A stretch of 64,000 nt of DNA from Marinobacter litoralis (GTDB lineage Bacteria > Pseudomonadota > Gammaproteobacteria > Pseudomonadales > Oleiphilaceae): NCBI RefSeq assembly GCF_016427555.1, contig NZ_JAELVS010000001.1:372001-436000 (forward strand), read 5' to 3'. Made by a program: the position numbers and the translations under genes. The notes under the pieces were generated by a model, which did not search any database, was not told the DNA's origin, and saw only the letters and a program-made list of their open reading frames with translations. Positions 62,880-64,000 of this stretch are shown here, piece after piece (within the stretch, counting starts at the first letter, position 1; each line of letters starts with the position of its first letter).

Positions 62880-63662
62880 TTACTGCATGTGCCAACCGTG
62901 GCTGACCACCATAGATTGCCCGGTCAGGGCGTTGGAGGGGAAGGCCGCCAGATGGACTGCCAGTTCCGAGACATCCTCCACGGTTGTAAATTCGCCATCC
63001 ACGGTGTTCTTCAACATAACCTTACTGATGACGTCTTGTTCCGAGATTCCCAATTCTTTGGCTTGTTCGGGAATCTGTTTATCCACCAACGGGGTGCGCA
63101 CAAAGCCGGGGCAAATGATGTTGCTGCGCACCCCAAATTCCGCACCTTCTTTCGCCACCGCGCGACACAATCCGAGCATGCCATGCTTGGCAGCAACGTA
63201 GGGTGCCTTCAGAGGTGACGCTTCCAACGAATGCACCGAACCCATGTATAGCATAGTGCCACGGTTTTGCTCATACATCTGCTTCAGAGCGGCTCGGGTC
63301 ACCAGAAACGCGCCATCCAGATGCACATGCATCACCTTACTCCAGTCGGCATAGGCCAGTTTATGCACCGGGTCAATGTGCTGGATACCGGCATTGGCGA
63401 GGGCAATGTCCAGCCGGCCCCACTTATCCACAATCGCCGTAACCCCTTGGCTGACGGCTTGTTCGTCGGTCACATCCATGGCCAACGCCATCGCCGTGCC
63501 GCCGGCCTGCTCAATGGCGGCGACGGTGTCGGCCACGCTGTCCAGAGTAAGATCCGCGACGGCCACGCAGGCACCCTCGCGAGCGAAATGTTCCGCAATG
63601 GCCCGGCCAATACCACGGCCAGCCCCGGTTACTAATGCAGTTTGCTGTTGAAGACGTTTCAT
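62880..63662 (-). CDS. bdhA: 3-hydroxybutyrate dehydrogenase
   Basis: A 260-residue short-chain dehydrogenase oxidising D-3-hydroxybutyrate to acetoacetate with NAD. The nucleotide motif TGAGRGIG is near residue 14, and the catalytic Ser/Tyr/Lys lie in [22 protein letters not shown]. The start is the ATG at 63662 with AAGGGG upstream. Its product feeds the acetoacetyl-CoA synthetase gene that follows. Confidence 0.92.
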   Translation of the reverse strand: MKRLQQQTALVTGAGRGIGRAIAEHFAREGACVAVADLTLDSVADTVAAIEQAGGTAMALAMDVTDEQAVSQGVTAIVDKWGRLDIALANAGIQHIDPVHKLAYADWSKVMHVHLDGAFLVTRAALKQMYEQNRGTMLYMGSVHSLEASPLKAPYVAAKHGMLGLCRAVAKEGAEFGVRSNIICPGFVRTPLVDKQIPEQAKELGISEQDVISKVMLKNTVDGEFTTVEDVSELAVHLAAFPSNALTGQSMVVSHGWHMQ

Positions 63663-63717
63663 CACAGTCCCCTTATTGTTGTTTCGTTATAGTCGGTTAT
63701 TAACTCTGCAAACGGAT

Positions 63718-64000
63718 TCAAGAGCCGCCGTAGACTTCATTGGGCAGCCAGGTCGCCAACGGTTCAAACCAGAACACCAGCGCCAACGCCAGTATTTGCA
63801 ATGCGATGAAGGGCAAGACGCCCAGATAGATATCCCGGGTGGTGACTTCCGGCGGGCACACGCCCTTGATGTAAAACAAAGAGAAGCCGACTGGCGGAGT
63901 CAGGAACGAAGTCTGCAGACAGATGGCAAACATGATCGCAAACCAAACTGGCTCTACGCCCATCTTGAACAGCACCGGCGCTACCAGCGGCAGCACGATC
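63718..64000 (-). CDS. TRAP transporter large permease, C-terminal part
   Basis: The last 94 residues of a DctM-type large membrane subunit of a TRAP transporter; the gene runs off the window end. Recognisable are ICLQTSFLTPPVGFSLFYIKGVCPPEVTTRDIY and two hydrophobic helices. It lies 56 bases upstream of bdhA on the same strand, so the operon probably imports a hydroxy- or keto-acid such as 3-hydroxybutyrate; the substrate is inferred from context only. Confidence 0.9.
   Translation of the reverse strand, partial: IVLPLVAPVLFKMGVEPVWFAIMFAICLQTSFLTPPVGFSLFYIKGVCPPEVTTRDIYLGVLPFIALQILALALVFWFEPLATWLPNEVYGGS

Noticed and set aside
1..64000. tRNA, rRNA, CRISPR, insertion sequences or prophage genes
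   Set aside because: No clover-leaf, regularly spaced direct repeats, transposase, integrase or phage structural genes were recognised on either strand.

Overview
The window looks like a chromosomal segment of a marine, moderately halophilic gammaproteobacterium, most like Marinobacter. The reasons are ectoine biosynthesis genes with the ectoine-type aspartokinase, an OprI-type major lipoprotein, monomeric NADP isocitrate dehydrogenase, assimilatory nirBD, a 3-hydroxybutyrate/acetoacetate cluster beside a TRAP transporter, and protein sequences typical of that group. Genes are densely packed on both strands. I found no rRNA, tRNA, CRISPR array, insertion sequence or prophage.

Layout. 1-14480: nirBD (nirB cut by the window start), an LplT-PlsC fusion, a TM2 protein, a class II amidotransferase, a diguanylate cyclase, nfeD-qmcA, yfbR, a large AsmA/DUF748 protein, and pdxH-PPTase-tag. 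14639-18163: ectA-ectB-ask with no ectC between ectB and ask. 18423-19841: a sodium/solute symporter. 20112-27780: an unusual ECF sigma-factor island. 27822-36145: a PEBP protein, ndh, a K+/H+ antiporter, an Lpp lipoprotein flanked by two L,D-transpeptidases, and a MarR/DHA2 efflux pair. 36286-44862: an MFS carrier, a WYL regulator followed by a secreted nuclease, an alpha/beta hydrolase, an AraC regulator, queC-queE and a DnaQ-like exonuclease. 44863-45405: a non-coding stretch with RNA-level signals. 45708-50239: a three-gene hybrid-kinase operon. 50341-57607: a lipoprotein, a serine hydrolase, a diguanylate cyclase and an exported cytochrome/FAD/PLP trio. 57665-64000: ybaK, idh and a ketone-body operon running into a TRAP permease.

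The most interesting part is 20112-27780. An ECF sigma factor and a small zinc-finger anti-sigma candidate sit in the middle. The promoter regions of four surrounding transcription units all carry TGTAAC, exactly 15 bases, then GNGTC. These units encode a TVP38/FAD oxidoreductase fusion, a radical SAM enzyme, a cysteine-rich cytochrome c with a histidine-rich DUF protein, and a DUF547 protein. A fifth, degenerate copy with the same spacing precedes a permuted-papain (YiiX-like) gene. I infer a local ECF regulon. Its cytochrome has 19 cysteines in 95 residues ahead of a CxxCH heme site, which suggests an envelope metal or thiol stress response; this is inference.

A second theme is long intergenic palindromes (2307-2380, 18236-18306, 19882-19961, 20013-20088, 60671-60775). 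Two of them, in opposite orientation next to each other, have almost identical 22-base loops inside arms of different sequence that still pair fully or nearly so.
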